Assembly: GCA_021794355.1 (NCBI GenBank)
Contig: JAJYRA010000054.1
Span: forward strand, 1-35,482
Reading direction: 5' to 3'
Length of the DNA: 35,482 nt
Origin: Thermoplasmata archaeon
GTDB taxonomy: Archaea; Thermoplasmatota; Thermoplasmata; Thermoplasmatales; Thermoplasmataceae
In this document: positions 32,960-35,482 of the stretch, in pieces
Layout of the letters: every line of letters starts with the position of its first letter
Position numbering within the stretch: position 1 is the first letter of the stretch
Made by a program: the position numbers and the translations under genes
The notes under the pieces: model-generated
What the model saw: the letters and a program-made list of their open reading frames with translations, nothing else
What the model was told of the DNA's origin: nothing
The model's database searches: none

Positions 32960-32983
32960 TAGCTGAGGAGGGTAAGTCAGCTA
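32960..32983 (+). repeat. Hairpin downstream of the TnpB remnant
   Basis: TAGCTGA (32960-32966) and TCAGCTA (32977-32983) form a perfect 7-bp stem with a 10-nt loop. Such hairpins are found at the right ends of IS200/IS605 elements, where TnpA recognises them and the omega-RNA ends. Its place supports an IS605 right-end relic. Confidence 0.5.
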
Positions 32984-33059
32984 AAATATATCCGCAAAAG
33001 ATCCAGATTGCGTTTCCTCTCAAAATCAAAATTTTATTAGGGCTACGCAAAGATATGTA

Positions 33060-33830
33060 ATGAGGAATTGCATTATCATAGTATTGAAAGATCTGGAAAT
33101 TGAGGAAAATGTGTATTTATCAGACCTATATTGCATATACCTTGCTGATATTTCAGCTGCTGTAATATCTGATCTTCACCTTGGGTTCGAGGAAGAAATG
33201 AATCTGAACGGTCTATTTCTCCCCAAATTGCAGCGAAATCACGTGGAGGAAAAGGTATCCCAGATCATTGAACGGTACAACCCGGAGAAATTAATTATAA
33301 ATGGGGACTTTAAGCAGGAATTCAAAAGGAACCTTCCCCAGGAATGGGATGACGTAATTCACTTTATAGATCTTTTTTCCCAAAAAACAGAATTGATTTT
33401 CATAAGGGGGAATCATGATAACTATCTGCAGTCGATTTTAAGTAAAAGAAATATTATGCAGATAGATTTTTTCGAGGACGACCGATACTATATTTATCAT
33501 GGCGATCGGGACTTATCCTTTAAAAAAATAACAATCCTGGGCCATGAACACCCTTCCATCGTTCTGAGAGACAAAATTGGTGGGGTGTATAAAATTCCAG
33601 CTTTTGTATATGACAGTCAGGATCACATTGCCATAACTCCGGCAATGAGTTTCTTTTCGTCCGGAACCGATGTGACTCAATCCTTACTGAGTGACGAACA
33701 CTTTACCCCTGTCCTGAAACATGTAAAGGAAAAAAATTTCAGGATTTTTGGCATAACTGACGATTTTGGATTGGTGGATTTTGGCTTTCTCTTTGATCTT
33801 CAGACAAAGAACCGATATCCTTATCGGTAA
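33060..33830 (+). CDS. Calcineurin-like metallophosphoesterase
   Basis: The 256-residue protein has the classic phosphoesterase motifs. These are ISDLHLGFEEE (D38, H40), INGDFKQEF in place of GD-x-x, IFIRGNHDNYL (GNHD), YIYHGDRD and ITILGHEHPSI (GHEH). Two metal ions are expected. The layout matches small archaeal phosphoesterases related to the YfcE/DNA-ligase-associated type, possibly nucleotide or DNA processing, but the substrate is unknown. The 3' end runs 92 bp into the end of convergent hemA. AT-rich AAAATTTTATTAG about 20-30 bp before the ATG is a possible TATA element. Confidence 0.9.
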   Translation: MRNCIIIVLKDLEIEENVYLSDLYCIYLADISAAVISDLHLGFEEEMNLNGLFLPKLQRNHVEEKVSQIIERYNPEKLIINGDFKQEFKRNLPQEWDDVIHFIDLFSQKTELIFIRGNHDNYLQSILSKRNIMQIDFFEDDRYYIYHGDRDLSFKKITILGHEHPSIVLRDKIGGVYKIPAFVYDSQDHIAITPAMSFFSSGTDVTQSLLSDEHFTPVLKHVKEKNFRIFGITDDFGLVDFGFLFDLQTKNRYPYR

Positions 33831-35013
33831 ATTTCATGGCTGAATCAAGGAAATCTCTGACGCTTTCTGTTTTGCCCTCCCTGATCATTTTTTTGAGCGT
33901 CAGGGTTTCTGGAGCTAAAACCTTATTTACAATGGAATTTCCAAGCATTTCTAGAGCATCCCTTGTTTCTAACCCATTTTCCATTGAATGTCTATATTTT
34001 TCTATTTCATCATTAAGAATATCCTTTGATCTGCTGTAAATAGAAGCAATGTAACCTTCTATTTCGCTTTCGGCCATCTTGGCATAAATCTTCTTCATTT
34101 CCCTATCGATAATAGATTCCGCAACTTCTATGTCCTTCTCCTTCCTTCTCCTATTTTCCTGAAGTATCTGGTTTGCCATCTCAAGATTTATCAGTTCAAC
34201 CTTTGGGTTGTTGTAACTCTCCTCTATATTTCTGGGATTTGAAATATCAATGAATAACAGGTTTCTGTCTATCTTTTCTATTATGTCCCTGGTAATGAGT
34301 GGCGTCTTTGAACTGGTAGCGGTTATAACCACATGGCATTCCTCCACTATAGTACCTACATCCAGTGTTTTCTTGAAATTTACCGCAAATAATTGGGAAA
34401 GTTCTGAACCCGCTTCATCATTCCTTCCATATAGGGTTATTTTTACCGATGGCTTCTTTCTGAGATATTTTACCACAGTGGCTGCCATCTTTCCGGTTCC
34501 TATAACACCTATGGACCTGTTATGGAGTAGACCCTTTCTTTCAATCTGTTCTATCATAATTGAGGGGATGGAAACCTTACCGTGGGAAATCTCAGTTGTT
34601 TCCCTCACCTCCTTTCCGACTTTTATGGCCCTCTGAAAAATCATTGATAAAAATTTATCCGTACGTCCCTGTTTATGGGCAGCATCGAAAGCTTCCTTAA
34701 TCTGTCTGAGTATTTCCTGCTCTCCCACGGACATTGACTCTAAACCGGAAGCTACTCTTAAAAGATGTCTGATTGCATCCTCATCACTTAACACTTCTGC
34801 ATATTCCATTTCATCATCTGAAAATAGGACATCTTCATGATAATATATTTCCAGTCTGTTGCATGTTCTTAAAATTATTCTCTTTTCTACACCCTTTGCT
34901 GAAAGTATCTTTTGAAGGTCTTTATCATCATCCTGCAATCTCTTTTCCAGTATGTTTTCCTCCATTTTATAATCCCATCTGATTATCTTAAGTTCAGAAT
35001 TCAAAAGTATCAC
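33739..35013 (-). CDS. hemA: Glutamyl-tRNA reductase
   Basis: The 424-residue protein has the catalytic cysteine C51 in LRTCNRLEIYYH and the substrate-binding ASGLESMSVGEQEILRQIK block (about residues 90-108). The NADPH-binding fold IGVIGTGKMAATVVKYL lies near residues 168-184, followed by a helical dimerisation domain. It reduces glutamyl-tRNA to glutamate-1-semialdehyde, the first step of tetrapyrrole synthesis. The start is GTG at 35013, and the first residues differ from the usual GluTR N-terminus, so a slightly different start is possible. The C-terminal tail (after about residue 394) overlaps the phosphoesterase gene and is poorly conserved-looking. Confidence 0.95.
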   Translation of the reverse strand: MILLNSELKIIRWDYKMEENILEKRLQDDDKDLQKILSAKGVEKRIILRTCNRLEIYYHEDVLFSDDEMEYAEVLSDEDAIRHLLRVASGLESMSVGEQEILRQIKEAFDAAHKQGRTDKFLSMIFQRAIKVGKEVRETTEISHGKVSIPSIMIEQIERKGLLHNRSIGVIGTGKMAATVVKYLRKKPSVKITLYGRNDEAGSELSQLFAVNFKKTLDVGTIVEECHVVITATSSKTPLITRDIIEKIDRNLLFIDISNPRNIEESYNNPKVELINLEMANQILQENRRRKEKDIEVAESIIDREMKKIYAKMAESEIEGYIASIYSRSKDILNDEIEKYRHSMENGLETRDALEMLGNSIVNKVLAPETLTLKKMIREGKTESVRDFLDSAMKFTDKDIGSLSEDQRESQNPPIQNRQLCQKS

Positions 35014-35063
35014 TTCCGGATTTAATCATCGATATCCTTAGGTGATTTCTAACACGCAATTAA

Positions 35064-35077
35064 GTTTTATTTTATAG
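35064..35077 (-). promoter_or_regulatory. Probable TATA box of hemA
   Basis: On the minus strand CTATAAAATAAAAC lies about 50-65 bp before the GTG at 35013, suggesting a leader of about 25-35 nt. It is the best TATA match upstream of hemA. Confidence 0.5.
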
Positions 35078-35212
35078 GAGTACTGACATATTATCACAGA
35101 TATCACATATGATACTATTTATAAGGTATTAAAATAATTGCAGTTTGATAATCTTCCTGGATCTGAGAAGAACTAAAAACCTTTTAAAGGTAAGTTGAAA
35201 TCGATGTAAGTT

Positions 35213-35331
35213 TTAACTGGCCATTCTTTAGTTCATGACACTTATAATCCCAGTTTTACATTCCTGCAATTTCTCACTATGACCTTTGGCGTATCTTTTG
35301 TGAAACTATTTTCTTGAACTTTAATGTATAC
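35213..35331 (-). pseudogene. 3'-end relic of an IS66-family element
   Basis: Read on the minus strand, this segment encodes NSFTKDTPKVIVRN, then a stop. The end of the intact IS66 transposase reads NSFIKDTPTVIVRKKGNPKPG. The nucleotide match continues through AAGTGTCATG and CCAGTTA into the terminal inverted repeat near 35213. The rest of the element is absent. A related but diverged IS66 copy once lay upstream of hemA. Confidence 0.8.
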
Positions 35332-35341
35332 TAGGTTGTGA

Positions 35342-35366
35342 TTTATGTTAACCATGTTAACATAAA
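35342..35366. promoter_or_regulatory. Perfect 11-bp-arm palindrome
   Basis: TTTATGTTAAC and GTTAACATAAA are exact reverse complements around CAT. The site is next to the IS66 relic and upstream of a possible gene at the window edge. A regulator binding site or a transposon end are both possible. Confidence 0.5.
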
Positions 35367-35403
35367 CCTTTGGAAGTTATCATCTGTTTGATGCTTAAAC
35401 TTC

Positions 35404-35481
35404 GTGGATGTAGAGTAGATGGTGGGTAGCTCTCTCCTGATTTATGCCTTGACATCCCGTCAAGACGAAGATTGCATCCAC
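35404..35481. repeat. Terminal inverted repeat-like structure at window edge
   Basis: GTGGATG (35404-35410) pairs with CATCCAC (35475-35481), with an inner stem CTTGAC/GTCAAG at 35448-35464. A short open frame, MVGSSLLIYALTSRQDEDC, starts at 35419 and runs off the window, so this may be the 5' end of a gene rather than a structured RNA. Confidence 0.3.
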
Positions 35482-35482
35482 T

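Noticed and set aside
35404-35481. Possible tRNA because of 7-bp terminal arms about 78 nt apart
   Set aside because: No T-arm consensus, no proper anticodon arm and no CCA-like context on either strand.
1-35482. CRISPR array or rRNA/tRNA genes
   Set aside because: No regularly spaced short repeats were seen, and no canonical tRNA or rRNA motif was found by eye.

Overview
The window reads as chromosome of an archaeon, most likely a Thermoplasmatales-type acidophile (Ferroplasma/Cuniculiplasma/Thermoplasma group). Supporting genes are archaeal S8e and SRP19, the primase large subunit PriL, archaeosine synthase ArcS, the XPB-Bax1 nuclease-helicase pair and archaeal-type PheS. The DNA is AT-rich, many genes have a TATA box about 25-30 bp before the start codon (leaderless style), and some starts carry a GGTGA Shine-Dalgarno. 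Assignment to an order is inference; no rRNA is present.

Region 1 (1-8.5 kb) is accessory and full of mobile DNA. In order: a decayed IS1634/IS4-like transposase, a GC-rich hairpin region, and a minus-strand pair that looks like a secreted halocin C8-like peptide precursor plus a membrane immunity protein. A 1.33-kb insertion sequence (DUF2080 protein plus zinc-ribbon transposase) with 31-bp inverted ends follows. Then come a HicB antitoxin with a HicA toxin carrying a stop at codon 4, a three-gene minus-strand operon of unknown function, copy A of a 266-bp repeat, and a complete IS66-type element with a perfect 8-bp target duplication beside the promoter of the next gene.

Region 2 (8.5-29.5 kb) is mostly dense core genome. 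It holds XPB helicase and Bax1 nuclease; an MFS transporter divergent from a SufR-like Fe-S regulator with a perfect 12+12 palindrome between them; rps8e-srp19; priL; and gamma-glutamyltransferase with an Xaa-Pro peptidase (ATGA overlap). Next is arcS, then a tight block of surface protein, a soluble protein, a single-pass protein, MoxR ATPase, DUF58 and a polytopic membrane protein that ends in an SAH/MTA deaminase-like amidohydrolase. pheS converges on the deaminase gene.

Region 3 (29.5-33 kb) is accessory again: two truncated transposases meeting head to head (one ISAzo13), a VapBC toxin-antitoxin pair, copy B of the 266-bp repeat, and a TnpB (IS200/IS605) C-terminal remnant with a hairpin.

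Region 4 (33-35.5 kb) holds a metallophosphoesterase whose 3' end overlaps convergent hemA by 92 bp. A short inverted IS66 relic and strong palindromes lie upstream of hemA.

The most promising candidates for something undescribed are the halocin-like/immunity pair (1.3-2.6 kb), the surface protein-MoxR-DUF58 operon (19.4-26.7 kb), and the unknown three-gene operon at 5.4-6.3 kb.
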